Positions 17,674 to 27,661 of a stretch of 64,000 nt of DNA are shown one piece after another. A model generated the notes under the pieces. That model was not told where the DNA came from and made no database searches. It saw only the letters and a program-made list of their open reading frames with translations. The first letter of the stretch is position 1; each line of letters opens with the position of its first letter. The translations under genes and the position numbers were made by a program. The stretch is from Selenomonas sp. AB3002 (GTDB taxonomy: Bacteria > Bacillota > Negativicutes > Selenomonadales > Selenomonadaceae). The stretch covers positions 1,054,001-1,118,000 of the forward strand of contig NZ_JNIO01000008.1 of the NCBI RefSeq assembly GCF_000702545.1. Direction: 5' to 3'.

Positions 17674-18183
17674 TCATTTTTCTTTCGCTATCTGCGCTCT
17701 TATCATGGCTTTGATGCCGCCATTTTCCAGAATTTTTTCCATGTATTCCCCCATGGGTTCCGCCTGGAGGCTCTGCCCGTTGGAAACATTCTTTATCATA
17801 CCGCTTGCCAGGTCAATGCTTGCCTCTTCACCATCCTGAAAGAACTGGGAAATTCCCGGACAGGTGATGGCGGGAATGCCAAGGTTGATGGCGTTGCGAA
17901 AGAAAATGCGGGCGAAAGATTCGGCAATGATGGCACCCACGCCTATGCCCTTCAGGGTCATGGTGGCGTGCTCACGGGAGGAACCACAGCCAAAATTCGT
18001 GCCGCCAACGATGATCTCTCCCGGCTGGAAGCTCTGCGCCAGCTCAGGCTTCTCACTGCCACTCATGGCGAAGCGGCAGATGTCCTCCATCTCCGTATAT
18101 TCCACATACTTGCCAGGATATATCTGGTCGGTATCCACATTATTGCCAAATACATATACCCTGCCTTTGATCATTTTTTCCAT
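17674..18183 (-). CDS. leuD: 3-isopropylmalate dehydratase-type small subunit
   Basis: 169 residues, the usual length for the short bacterial/archaeal-type small subunit. Visible motifs are RVYVFGNNVDTDQIYPGKY at the start and IVGGTNFGCGSSREHA, the substrate-binding loop. It forms the swivelling domain of an aconitase-type hydratase together with the large subunit encoded directly upstream. AGGAGGG precedes the ATG at 18183, and the ATG shares a base with the stop of the large-subunit gene (TAATG), so translation is coupled. No leuA or leuB is nearby; the pair might act on a related substrate such as homoaconitate or dimethylmalate. Confidence 0.88.
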   Translation of the reverse strand: MEKMIKGRVYVFGNNVDTDQIYPGKYVEYTEMEDICRFAMSGSEKPELAQSFQPGEIIVGGTNFGCGSSREHATMTLKGIGVGAIIAESFARIFFRNAINLGIPAITCPGISQFFQDGEEASIDLASGMIKNVSNGQSLQAEPMGEYMEKILENGGIKAMIRAQIAKEK

Positions 18184-19448
18184 TATGCTTCCCTCCTCTC
18201 CAGCACTTCCCGCGGGTCGGCGATTTCCCCCCTCAGGGCTGCCACAGCCACGGCCGCAGGGGAGCCAAGGTAGATTTCCCCCTTCACGCTGCCCATGCGG
18301 CCAGGGAAATTGCGGTTCGTGGAAGATATGCAGGCTTCTCCCTCTGCCAAAAGCCCCTGGTGAATCCCCAGGCAGGCGGCACAGCCGGGGGCTGTGAGGG
18401 TGGCTCCGGCCTCCAGCAGGGTCTGGATATAGCCTTTCTCCAGGCACTCCCTCAGCACGAAGCGGGAAGCAGGCACCAGCACCATGCGCGTCCCTGCCTG
18501 GATCTTCCTGCCCTGCAGGATTTGGGCTGCAATAGCAAAATCCTCTGTGCGGCCGCCGGTGCAGGAGCCAAGATAGGCCTGGTCTATATGCTTTCCAGCC
18601 AGATGTGCCAGGGGGTGAACATTGTCCACACTGAAAGGCGCCGCCAGCTGGGGTTCAAGCTTTGATACATCATAGGTAAGGTCAGCGGCGTATGCGTAGT
18701 CATCATCTGTCTCATAAACTGTATAGTCTGTCACGCCTCTATCCGCCAAAAACTTTCTGGTGATTTCATCTGGCTGGATATAGCTGGTCTTGGCCCCCAT
18801 TTCCGTGGTCATATTGCAAAGAGCCATGCGCTCTGAAATGCTGAATTCCTGCAGCACCGGCCCGGCAAATTCCACAGCCTTGTATACCCCATAATCTGCC
18901 TTCAGGTCGCCTATGATATGGAGAATCACATCCTTGGCATAGACCCCGCGGGGGAGTTTTCCCACCAGATTGATGCGGATGACCTCCGGCACCTTGAACC
19001 AGAGCTTGCCCGTGGCCAGGATAATGGCAAGATCTGTCGCCCCCACTCCCGTGCCAAAGGCACCGAAAGCCCCATGGGTGGTGGTATGAGAATCTGTTAT
19101 CACCATGATTTCCCCGGGCTTGGAAAAGCCGTAATCCGCCATGAGCTGGTGGCAGACACCTTCGTTGATATCCATGAGATGACCTATGCCCTGCTCCTGG
19201 GCAAAGGCACGAAATTTCCTGTGGTTGTCCGCCTGCTTCTCCGTGGCGCAGGGGGCATAATGGTCGAAGAAGAGTATGACTTTCTCCGGGGCAGCCACCT
19301 TCGTGCCTCCCATTTCATAAAAGGACTTCACCGTTTGATAGTAGAGGTCATTGATGCCTGCATAATCTACCGTGCAGCTCACGATTTCCCCGGCATGAAC
19401 CTTCTCACTGCCGGACTTCACGGCCAAAAGTTTTTCGATGGCATGCAT
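18183..19448 (-). CDS. leuC: 3-isopropylmalate dehydratase-type large subunit (aconitase family)
   Basis: 421 residues, the short HacA/LeuC2 type rather than the 460-residue enterobacterial form. Iron-sulfur ligands appear as one Cys in YLGSCTGGRTED and two in APGCAACLGIH. VITDSHTTTHGAFGAFGTGV is the family signature, and SSTNRNFPGRMG near the C-terminus binds substrate. The ATG at 19448 follows AAGG closely; a GTG at 19457 is the alternative start. A LysR gene is divergent across a 127-base gap that holds a strong inverted repeat. Substrate is inferred from family only, since other leucine genes are absent here. Confidence 0.85.
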   Translation of the reverse strand: MHAIEKLLAVKSGSEKVHAGEIVSCTVDYAGINDLYYQTVKSFYEMGGTKVAAPEKVILFFDHYAPCATEKQADNHRKFRAFAQEQGIGHLMDINEGVCHQLMADYGFSKPGEIMVITDSHTTTHGAFGAFGTGVGATDLAIILATGKLWFKVPEVIRINLVGKLPRGVYAKDVILHIIGDLKADYGVYKAVEFAGPVLQEFSISERMALCNMTTEMGAKTSYIQPDEITRKFLADRGVTDYTVYETDDDYAYAADLTYDVSKLEPQLAAPFSVDNVHPLAHLAGKHIDQAYLGSCTGGRTEDFAIAAQILQGRKIQAGTRMVLVPASRFVLRECLEKGYIQTLLEAGATLTAPGCAACLGIHQGLLAEGEACISSTNRNFPGRMGSVKGEIYLGSPAAVAVAALRGEIADPREVLERREA

Positions 19449-19516
19449 ATCCTTCACCCTTTCTGCGTCACTTGCTCAAGCCTGTTCCTTATGCTTGATT
19501 TTATCCCCCCTTAGAT

Positions 19517-19562
19517 ATAAAATCAATTTTATAGACTTTATGCCCATATAAATTGATTTTAT
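19517..19562. promoter_or_regulatory. Inverted repeat between leuC and lysR, probable LysR operator
   Basis: ATAAAATCAATTTTATA at 19517-19533 and TATAAATTGATTTTAT at 19547-19562 are near-perfect reverse complements, and the left arm is itself partly palindromic. The centres lie about 30 bases apart in the gap between divergent genes, as expected for a LysR-type tetramer site covering both promoters. Confidence 0.7.
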
Positions 19563-19575
19563 GAGGAGGCCCCTT

Positions 19576-20538
19576 ATGGAAACGGATATGGCCTACATCT
19601 GCGAAGTGTACCGCACAGGGAGTTTTTCCCAGGCAGCCCGCAATCTCTTCATGACCCAGCCCGCCCTTTCCATTGCCGTCAGGCGGGTGGAAGAGGCCAT
19701 CGGCGCCCCCCTTTTTGAACGCGGTACCCAGCCCCTGGCCCTGACGGAGGCCGGAAAAATCTACCTGCGCCGCCTTATGGAAATCAAGCGCATCGAGGAG
19801 GAGATGGACAGGGAACTGAAAGATTACCTGAACGCCGATACTGGCGAACTGACCATAGGCGGCTCCCAGTATTTCAACGCCTATATCCTGCCCACTGTCC
19901 TACACCGCTACAATCTTAGCCACCCCGGCATCAGGCTGAACATCCTGGAGGACAATTCCAAGATCATCGACCGCTGGATGGCCGAAAGGACCCTGGATAT
20001 AGGCTTTCACAGTGCAGAAATTGATACCAGCATATTCCACCGCCAGGCAGTGGCCAAAGATGAAATCCTGCTGGCCATTCCCCGTCCCTTGGTGCCCGAC
20101 GATGCCCTGTCTGCAGGACTGACTGCTCAGCAGACAGCCGCTGGCCTCACCCGTGAAGCCTGCTCCCCCCTGGCAGATATCTCCCTCTTTTCCGGCCTGC
20201 CCTTCCTGCTGCTTTCGGAAAGCAACCAGTTCCGTCAGCGCTGCCTTGCCATCTGCAAGGAAAAAAAACTCCAGCCCACGGTGCGTTTCTGCATCGAACA
20301 ACTGGAGACTTCCTGGCACTTCGCCCGTCAGGGACTGGGGGCTGCGTTCATTACCAACCTCATGATTGCCCGGGCCATGGATGAAAGCCTGCTGTACTAC
20401 AAGCTGGACTCCCCCCTGGCCCAAAGAACCTTTCACGCCCTGACCAGGAAACAGGCTTTTATTTCCCGCAGCATGAAAGACTTTATAAGGGCATTCTCTC
20501 AAAAATCCTTCAATGTGGGAATAACGAAAGCTGAATAA
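19576..20538 (+). CDS. LysR-family transcriptional regulator
   Basis: 320 residues. The N-terminal winged helix is plain (GSFSQAARNLFMTQPALSIA, then VRRVEEAIGAPLFERG). A substrate-binding domain follows from about residue 90, starting LTIGGSQYFNAYILP. The start is set at 19576 because AGGAGG at 19564-19569 would otherwise be inside the coding region and stands seven bases before this ATG. It is divergent from leuCD and probably controls them through the inverted repeat in between. The effector is unknown. Confidence 0.9.
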   Translation: METDMAYICEVYRTGSFSQAARNLFMTQPALSIAVRRVEEAIGAPLFERGTQPLALTEAGKIYLRRLMEIKRIEEEMDRELKDYLNADTGELTIGGSQYFNAYILPTVLHRYNLSHPGIRLNILEDNSKIIDRWMAERTLDIGFHSAEIDTSIFHRQAVAKDEILLAIPRPLVPDDALSAGLTAQQTAAGLTREACSPLADISLFSGLPFLLLSESNQFRQRCLAICKEKKLQPTVRFCIEQLETSWHFARQGLGAAFITNLMIARAMDESLLYYKLDSPLAQRTFHALTRKQAFISRSMKDFIRAFSQKSFNVGITKAE

Positions 20539-20564
20539 AAGGGAGCACAAAATGGAAAAAGTAA

Positions 20565-20675
20565 ATGAAACATGGGTACACAGTCTGCCTGGACGGCTCT
20601 ATTCCCTTGGAAGAACTGCGGCAGCGGATTGACGAGAGCTACGCCATGGCGCAGACCAAAAGCAGGAAAAAATAG
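20565..20675 (+). pseudogene. C-terminal remnant of a MmcQ/YjbR-family protein
   Basis: The frame from 20565 reads MKHGYTVCLDGSIPLEELRQ followed by RIDESYAMAQTKSRKK and a stop. This is the usual tail of YjbR/DUF419 proteins (a 'dG-P-.e.l..lid.SY' end). The first 80 or so residues of the family are missing. It joins directly to a serine hydrolase remnant in another frame. Confidence 0.55.
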
Positions 20676-20832
20676 CTTTACTCGGGAAAGCCGCTTTCGC
20701 GCAGCTTCCCTTTCCAAGATGTTTACCGTATTCACTATCATGCAGCTGGTCGAACAGGGAAAAATCAATCTGGACGAAGATGTGAGCAAATATTTGGGAT
20801 TCACGCTCTACACACAAAAGGGAGGCTGCTAA
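20674..20832 (+). pseudogene. Internal fragment of a beta-lactamase-family serine hydrolase
   Basis: About 45 residues (SFTRESRFRAASLSKMFTVF and on through DEDVSKYLGFTL) match residues 80-125 of the serine hydrolase at 14061-15437 almost exactly, including the S-x-x-K site as SLSK. Both ends of the gene are missing. The nucleotide match is high, about 85 percent by eye, so the copy is fairly recent. The frame runs into a terminator hairpin. Confidence 0.75.
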
Positions 20833-20848
20833 CAGCCTCCCCTTTTAT
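20817..20848 (+). terminator. Intrinsic terminator after the gene fragments
   Basis: AAAAGGGAGGCTG and CAGCCTCCCCTTTT form a long stem around CTAA, followed by TATAT. It closes the debris region and probably also ends transcription from the lysR gene upstream. Confidence 0.75.
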
Positions 20849-20913
20849 ATAGCAAACTTGCAATATCCTTTCAATCATCTGTGCTTATCGAAAACCTCGA
20901 TCTCAGCATCATC

Positions 20914-21555
20914 CTAGTCATCATAAAATTTAAGGCCTTCACCTTGCAAGCGACTTTTCAAAGCAGTCATGAAAATATGGCCCGGATCTATTTTTTCTGA
21001 ACGATAGTTAGGTACATTTTCAATGTATAAGCCACTGCTTTTGGCTGCATCCTGCTGATAGTGACCAAAGACATAGGAAATTGTAGCGTATTTTTTATGC
21101 AGATATTTAATCAGCTCAACATTTGCTTCAAGTTGCGCGTCCGTTAAATCCTCCACGCCATTGACTCCACCTACATTTTCTATGCCGATGGCACACCAGT
21201 TATAGCCTATGATATGCCTGTTAAGCGCTGTTTCGGGTGTGAGTCTGTATATTTGTCCATCCCGTGAAACAAGAAAGTGGGAGGCAACATTCAGAGTACC
21301 ATCAGCGCGCGCCTCATGGTAAAAATGATTATAAGCGGATTCCCAGGTACCAGAGGCTGTCCAATGCACAACTACAGCTTGGGGGATGATATATATTTGT
21401 TCCATGCTGTAGTGTGTTGCGGCATACTCACGCATAAGCTGCTCTCTATAGTCAGACCATAGGATTGGTTTATCAATTATCTGCAATTCACCAGCAAAAG
21501 TTTCTGTCATAAGGAAAAGTGAAAACAAAAGAAGAAGTACTGTCTTTCTTATCAT
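20914..21555 (-). CDS. N-acetylmuramoyl-L-alanine amidase, exported
   Basis: 213 residues with a signal peptide (MIRKTVLLLLFSLFLMTETF, then AG). The Amidase_2 fold is shown by VVHWTASGTWESAYNHF with the first zinc His, by SHFLVSRDGQIYRL, by GYNWCAIGIENVGG, and by a His in VFGHYQQDAAKSSG. Such enzymes cut between MurNAc and L-Ala in peptidoglycan, here in the periplasm. The ATG at 21555 follows GGGGGAG at ten bases; the ATG 24 bases upstream lacks a site. The gene stands 41 bases behind an MBL hydrolase gene on the same strand and may share its transcript. Confidence 0.85.
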   Translation of the reverse strand: MIRKTVLLLLFSLFLMTETFAGELQIIDKPILWSDYREQLMREYAATHYSMEQIYIIPQAVVVHWTASGTWESAYNHFYHEARADGTLNVASHFLVSRDGQIYRLTPETALNRHIIGYNWCAIGIENVGGVNGVEDLTDAQLEANVELIKYLHKKYATISYVFGHYQQDAAKSSGLYIENVPNYRSEKIDPGHIFMTALKSRLQGEGLKFYDD

Positions 21556-21595
21556 AAACTTCGCTCTCCCCCTCCCCAATCACAAACACACCCTT

Positions 21596-22720
21596 TCAGC
21601 GCATCCGCTCCCACCACTCATCAAAGGGCCTTGCCTGCTCTCCATCCAGGTAGGCGGCTTCGCCGATTTCCGGCGTCAGCAGCTTATAGCCTTTTCCCTG
21701 GCTGGCCTGCAGCAATCTCTGATATGGTTCCTGCCAGGGGTGGCGGGCCAGCGCAAACTTGCCGCCGTGGGCGGGCAGAAGCATCCTGGCCCCCACCTCC
21801 ATTGCCGCCTGGGCCGTTTCCTCCGGCAGCATGTGGATAGCGTGCCAGGCCATATTGTACTGGCCGTTTTCCCCCAGCATCAGGTCAAAACCGCCGAACT
21901 TCCGCCCAATGGCCTTGAAATGCTCTCCATAGCCGCCATCGCCGCTATAATAGACCTTGTGCGCAGGTGTCACAAAGGCCATGCCGCACCACAGGGTCGG
22001 ATTGCGCTGCAGGAACCGCCCCGAAAAATGTTGGGAAGGCAGGATATGGACGGAGAAATCCTCTGCCAGCCTGATTTCCGCCTCCCAGTCTTCCTCATGG
22101 ATGATAGAAAGGTCAAAGCCCCATTGCTCAAAGTATTCTCCTACCCCCAACGGGCAGACGATATGCTTTACCTTTGGCTTCAGTGCCATCACCGTGGGAT
22201 AGTCCAGATGATCCCAGTGGTCATGGGAAATGGCCAGCACATCTATCTCCGGCATATCCTCTGCCGTGTAGACATTGCTGCCCGGAAACGCCTTGTTGAT
22301 GAAAAACAAGGGCGACGCATAGGAGGAAAACACCGGGTCGATGAGAATGCGCCTGCCTCCCAGCTGCAAAAAGAAGGTCGAGTGCCCCATCCACACTGCA
22401 GCATCACGGGAAGGCTCCAGCTCATGCAAATCCGTCTTCTGACTGAGCAGGGGCTCCTGCGGAGAAAGCTCTGACTTGTCCCCAAAGAGGAATTTTGCCA
22501 TGGCCACAAAGCGGTTCTCGCCGCTTTGCTCATTCATGACCTGCACCGGCACCAGATTCTGGAACTGGCCGTCCACATAGTGTGGCGAGGCCTCCATGCG
22601 CACCAGTCGCGCCCCCTGTGGCAGCCTGCCAAATTCCGGGCGGTTCACAAAAAGCGCCCCGCCCCCCGCCATCATTCCCAAGGCTCCAAGACCTCCTAAA
22701 ATAAATGTTCTTCGCTTCAT
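21596..22720 (-). CDS. MBL-fold hydrolase, NAPE-PLD/RomA-like, exported
   Basis: 374 residues. The N-terminus MKRRTFILGGLGALGMMAGG looks like a Tat or lipid-anchor type signal. The metallo-beta-lactamase motif is SHDHWDHLDYPT, with further metal ligands in CGMAFVTPAHKVYYSGDGGY and LLPAHGGKFALARHP. This arrangement matches the family that contains N-acyl-phosphatidylethanolamine phospholipase D and RomA. The likely substrate is a phospholipid or similar ester but is not shown by the sequence. GAGGGG precedes the ATG at 22720. Confidence 0.82.
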   Translation of the reverse strand: MKRRTFILGGLGALGMMAGGGALFVNRPEFGRLPQGARLVRMEASPHYVDGQFQNLVPVQVMNEQSGENRFVAMAKFLFGDKSELSPQEPLLSQKTDLHELEPSRDAAVWMGHSTFFLQLGGRRILIDPVFSSYASPLFFINKAFPGSNVYTAEDMPEIDVLAISHDHWDHLDYPTVMALKPKVKHIVCPLGVGEYFEQWGFDLSIIHEEDWEAEIRLAEDFSVHILPSQHFSGRFLQRNPTLWCGMAFVTPAHKVYYSGDGGYGEHFKAIGRKFGGFDLMLGENGQYNMAWHAIHMLPEETAQAAMEVGARMLLPAHGGKFALARHPWQEPYQRLLQASQGKGYKLLTPEIGEAAYLDGEQARPFDEWWERMR

Positions 22721-22764
22721 AAAGCTGCCCCTCTGCCCAATCAATCTATTGTCATTCAATAACT

Positions 22765-24513
22765 TTACAGATTAGCCAGAATATCCTCTGCGACCTGCGC
22801 AGCCGTCAAGTGATTTTCTTTGGCCAATGCCTCATAATCATAACGGTCATAGAAGTTCTTCGACAAACCGAAGTTCAATACCTTCATTTTGTCTGCACTA
22901 TAGAAACGGGCAATCTTTTCGCCAAAGCCGCCGTCCAGGACGCCATCTTCCAAGGTTACCACCAATTCATGATTAGCTTTCAGTCTCTCCAGGAGTTCCT
23001 TGTCCTGTCCGGTGATAAAGAGAGGATTGATGAGGGTGGCCTCTATGCCCTGTTCTTTGAGCTTAGCCGCAGTTTCTTCCGCCAGGTTGTAGAAATTACC
23101 CAAACCAATGATGGCTACATGGCTGCCGTCCTTCACCACTTCATACTTATTGAGTTCATCATAGGATTCACGCACGGGACGCTTGGAACTGCCCACCATG
23201 GCATGGGGGACACGAATGGCCACGGGATACTTCTCCTGCGGAATTGCCCAATCCAGCATGGCCTGGTATTCTTCCGGCGAAGTCGGTGCCAAATACACCA
23301 GGTTTGGGATATTGCTCATCATGGGAATGTCGTAAAAACCAAGATGGGTCACATCGTTCATGCCATACATAGACGCCCAGAACACCAGGAAGGTGGCAGG
23401 GTTATTATTGACGCATACGTCCTGGGAAAGCTGATCATAGGTGCGCTGGAAGAAGGAAGAAAAGTCGCCAAAAACGGGATGAGCACCATTGCGTGCCAGA
23501 CCTGATGCCATGGCCACGGCCTGCTCCTCGGCAATACCCACATCAAGGTAATGCTTGCCCAAAGCCCGGCGTCGCTCTTGCGTAAGCCCCATGCTGGACG
23601 GTGTAGCAGCAGAAATGGCGATGAATTTCTCATCTTCCTGGGCCAGCCGCAGGAAGGTTGCTGCCGTCTGTTCGGCATAGGGATCTACCATTTCCTGTCT
23701 GGCTTCACCCGTTTCGATATCAAAGGGCATGTGCCAGTGCCAGTCTTCCTTGTTTTCCTCAGCCAGCTTGTATCCCTTGCCCTTCTGAGTGACGATATGG
23801 ATGACCACCGGATGGTCAATATCCTTGACCTCACTGAAGGCCGCAATCAAGGCTTCGGCATCGTTGCCAGCTTCCACGAAGCGGTATTCCATTCCCATGG
23901 CCTTGAACAAGTTGCGCTCCGACTGCCCTTTGGTTTCCCGTAGTTCCCGAAATCCCTTATACATACCACCGTGCACTTCGGCAATGCTCTGGTCATTATC
24001 GTTGAAGACGATAATCAGATTGGTGTCCATCTCCCCGGCAGTATCCAGCCCCTCCAAAGCTTCACCGCCACTCATGGAACCATCACCGATGATGGCAATG
24101 ATATTTTCCTTGCCCCCCTTGAGGTCACGAGCCTTGGCCAGTCCCGTGGCCAGGCTGATAGAAGTGGAGGTATGCCCCACATTGAACATATCGTGCTCGC
24201 TTTCCTCAGGATTGGTATATCCGGATACATCATCATAATGCTCCGCATAGAGGTACGCATCCTTGCGTCCCGTCAGCATCTTATGGGGATAGGCCTGATG
24301 GGAGATATCAAAGACAAATTTATCTTTCGGTGAATCAAAAACTGTATGCAGGGCAATGATGCACTCTACGATACCGAAATCAGGACCGAAGTGGCCGCCA
24401 TGGACGCTGGCCCGCTTCAGCATAGCCTCCCGCATTTCCTGTGCCAGCACCTTGCGCTGTTCTTCGTTAAAAGCTTTAATATCCTGCGGCCCACTGATTT
24501 TCTCTAAATACAT
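22765..24513 (-). CDS. 1-deoxy-D-xylulose-5-phosphate synthase-like enzyme
   Basis: 582 residues, slightly shorter than classical Dxs (about 620). The thiamine-diphosphate part shows VFDISHQAYPHKMLTGR and IGDGSMSGGEALEGLD with N in the metal site (FNDNDQSI). The central pyrimidine-binding part has YLDVGIAEEQAVAMASGLA. A transketolase C-terminal domain ends the protein. AAGGAG lies six bases before the ATG at 24513, so the longer frame is rejected. Dxs joins pyruvate and glyceraldehyde 3-phosphate for isoprenoid and thiamine synthesis. Sequence differences from the usual form suggest a second, divergent copy; no isoprenoid genes are adjacent. Confidence 0.8.
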   Translation of the reverse strand: MYLEKISGPQDIKAFNEEQRKVLAQEMREAMLKRASVHGGHFGPDFGIVECIIALHTVFDSPKDKFVFDISHQAYPHKMLTGRKDAYLYAEHYDDVSGYTNPEESEHDMFNVGHTSTSISLATGLAKARDLKGGKENIIAIIGDGSMSGGEALEGLDTAGEMDTNLIIVFNDNDQSIAEVHGGMYKGFRELRETKGQSERNLFKAMGMEYRFVEAGNDAEALIAAFSEVKDIDHPVVIHIVTQKGKGYKLAEENKEDWHWHMPFDIETGEARQEMVDPYAEQTAATFLRLAQEDEKFIAISAATPSSMGLTQERRRALGKHYLDVGIAEEQAVAMASGLARNGAHPVFGDFSSFFQRTYDQLSQDVCVNNNPATFLVFWASMYGMNDVTHLGFYDIPMMSNIPNLVYLAPTSPEEYQAMLDWAIPQEKYPVAIRVPHAMVGSSKRPVRESYDELNKYEVVKDGSHVAIIGLGNFYNLAEETAAKLKEQGIEATLINPLFITGQDKELLERLKANHELVVTLEDGVLDGGFGEKIARFYSADKMKVLNFGLSKNFYDRYDYEALAKENHLTAAQVAEDILANL

Positions 24514-24606
24514 GACATGCTCCTTTGCTATATCTGTAAACATCTTCGGCAGATGTCTGTAAGTCTATACCTTGGAGTCAGCTTCAAGTCAAGGTTTTTT
24601 TGCAGA

Positions 24607-24645
24607 AAATAATCCCCCTATGGCTTTTGGCCATAAGGGGATTAT
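24607..24645 (-). terminator. Terminator downstream of the GH1 gene
   Basis: ATAATCCCC and GGGGATTAT form the outer stem with TATGGC/GCCATA inside and a 4-base loop. On the minus strand it is followed by TTTTC. It ends the phospho-glucosidase transcript and insulates the dxs-like gene. Confidence 0.7.
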
Positions 24646-24723
24646 GAGGATGCTCAACCAACAGGATTCATTGGTCTGGCTGCAACGGTCCATAATAATA
24701 GGAAGCCGTAGCACCACCGAAAC

Positions 24724-24801
24724 GACAAGCGCAAGTCCCTGCACGCCTTAATTGAACTTTTGCAGCACTTCTACCGTGACCAGCCGGATTTCAAGGTCTG
24801 A
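24724..24801 (+). pseudogene. Unidentified C-terminal coding remnant
   Basis: On the plus strand DKRKSLHALIELLQHFYRDQ followed by PDFKV and a stop reads like the end of a helical protein. No start is present. The surrounding 285 bases between dxs and the GH1 gene hold this and the terminator only. Not recognised. Confidence 0.3.
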
Positions 24802-24828
24802 CAGGAGCCTTGGGGCTAAAATCTTCTT

Positions 24829-26271
<1,443 letters not shown>

Positions 26272-26332
26272 CTAAGATAAGTTTTTCATGCTAAGACGCT
26301 CGGGGCGCAGGTGCAGCAACGCTTCACTTGAG

Positions 26333-26351
26333 ATTTTGCCTGTGGCAAAAT
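26333..26351. repeat. Short hairpin repeat, copy 1
   Basis: ATTTTGCC TGT GGCAAAAT is a perfect 8-base-arm hairpin in the GH1 leader region. A sister hairpin with the same TTTTGCC/GGCAAAA arms and a different loop occurs at 47004-47022. Confidence 0.35.
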
Positions 26352-26465
26352 TTCACGCATCCCAAATCATTTGTAAAATCAATATCATCCTTTCGACAGT
26401 TGACAATATAGCACAGGCTTTTTCTCACTTCAATCCGTTTGGGCGCTTTCGGGACGGTGTTCACA

Positions 26466-26490
26466 AAAAAAGAGAGCCTGGCGGCTCTCG
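26466..26490 (-). terminator. Intrinsic terminator downstream of the RpiR gene
   Basis: GAGAGCC and GGCTCTC form a 7-base stem around a 4-base loop, followed on the minus strand by seven T. It lies about 50 bases after the rpiR stop and about 205 bases before the GH1 start. It could end the regulator transcript or act as an attenuator before the GH1 gene. Confidence 0.75.
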
Positions 26491-26523
26491 TGTAAACAGT
26501 GTTTACAAATTGTATACAATTTA
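26491..26523. promoter_or_regulatory. Two adjacent palindromes, probable RpiR operators
   Basis: TGTAAACA G TGTTTACA at 26492-26508 and AAATTGTATACAATTT at 26508-26523 are both perfect palindromes and touch each other. They lie between the rpiR stop and the terminator, upstream of the GH1 gene. They are the natural binding sites for a dimeric regulator. Confidence 0.6.
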
Positions 26524-26537
26524 TGATATACCTGGTG

Positions 26538-27413
26538 TTACCATAAACGGTCTTTATCTTCATAGTGCCCCAGGCAGTTATCCATGCGCCCGGAAAATTC
26601 TTCTATGCCGTCAAAGTCCTGGGCCAGCAGCAGACCAAAGAGCACATCCTGGTAGTAGCGCACCCCCACGGAAAAGATCATGCTGCCCATATCCATATAG
26701 TCAAGGGTATTGGCATTGGCCACATAGAGGAACTCGTCGGCGTATTTGGCCAGGGGTGTTTTTTCTGAAGATGAGAGGAGCACTATGGGAGCTCCCTGCT
26801 GTTTCAAGATCTTTGCCGTCCTGAGAAGCCTTTTATTGGAGCCGGTGCGACTGATAATAATGGCCAGATGGGAAGCATCAGAGAGCATGGCCTGGGCCAG
26901 TTGGGAGGTCAGGGAGATGTTGGCTACCGCCACGCACTTCACCTGCAGCAGGTTGTAAACCATCATCTGAGCCAGCTGGAAGTTTTGGTCATAGGCATAA
27001 ATATCTATGACTTTGGCTTCACGCATCATCTGCGCCACCCGCACCACCTGCTCCATCTTCATTTCGTTTTTGGTTTCTTCGATGGACTCTATCTCCAGGG
27101 CTGCCATCTTCTGGACGATGCCCTCGGGGCCGTCCAGGGCGGTGATGGGACGCTTTATCTTTATCCCCGCGCAGGGGACGGACTCTGTGCGGTTCACTTC
27201 GCTGATGAAGCGCAGCTTGAATTCGTTGTAGCCCTTCAGCCCCAGCTTCTGGCAGAGTCGGAAGATGCCTGCGGGGCTGCTGTAGGTCTTTTCTGCCAGC
27301 TCCCGGATGGAAAGCTCCGCCATTTCCCGCTTGTGGCTGAGGATGTAGTTGATCATATTCTGCTCTGCAGGAGAAAAGCGTTCCGGCTCCTGCATCTTTC
27401 TAAGCAGCCGCAT
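26538..27413 (-). CDS. RpiR/MurR-family transcriptional regulator
   Basis: 291 residues. The N-terminal helix-turn-helix (FSPAEQNMINYILSHKREMA, then SIRELAEKTYSSPAGIFRLC) belongs to the HTH_6/RpiR group. A SIS sugar-isomerase domain covers about residues 110-240 (VIDIYAYDQNFQLAQMMVYN and the IIISRTGSNKRLLRTAKIL loop). Such regulators sense phosphosugars. GGGGG lies six to eight bases before the ATG at 27413; the longer frame upstream belongs to another remnant. It most likely controls the downstream GH1 phospho-glucosidase. Confidence 0.88.
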   Translation of the reverse strand: MRLLRKMQEPERFSPAEQNMINYILSHKREMAELSIRELAEKTYSSPAGIFRLCQKLGLKGYNEFKLRFISEVNRTESVPCAGIKIKRPITALDGPEGIVQKMAALEIESIEETKNEMKMEQVVRVAQMMREAKVIDIYAYDQNFQLAQMMVYNLLQVKCVAVANISLTSQLAQAMLSDASHLAIIISRTGSNKRLLRTAKILKQQGAPIVLLSSSEKTPLAKYADEFLYVANANTLDYMDMGSMIFSVGVRYYQDVLFGLLLAQDFDGIEEFSGRMDNCLGHYEDKDRLW

Positions 27414-27490
27414 AAATCGACCCCCTTTGTGCTGATTTCTCTTTACAGTATAGCCTGCAGGAAAAAGGAATTCAACAACTGAGGTGCCTC

Positions 27491-27661
27491 TCACACTTTT
27501 CCTATTTCCCTGGCGATATCCTTCATCTGATTCATAGGGATGCCGTAGGGATAGCCATCGTCTCCCAGCATGGACAGCACGCCCCGCTTCTGCTCCCGCA
27601 AAACTTCCCTGCACTCTGCCTCCGGCAGCTGCTGCTTGAATCTCCGCATCTTCCTAAACAT
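27491..27661 (-). pseudogene. Truncated pyridoxamine 5'-phosphate oxidase-family (Nim-like) gene
   Basis: The 56-residue frame starts MFRKMRRFKQQLPEAECREV and continues LREQKRGVLSMLGDDGYPYG, which is the N-terminus of flavin-binding PPOX proteins such as 5-nitroimidazole reductases. After IPMN the family sequence is lost and the frame ends 14 residues later. The normal length is about 150 residues, so two thirds is missing. The upstream 190 bases to the next gene show only an imperfect hairpin near 27688-27733. Confidence 0.65.
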
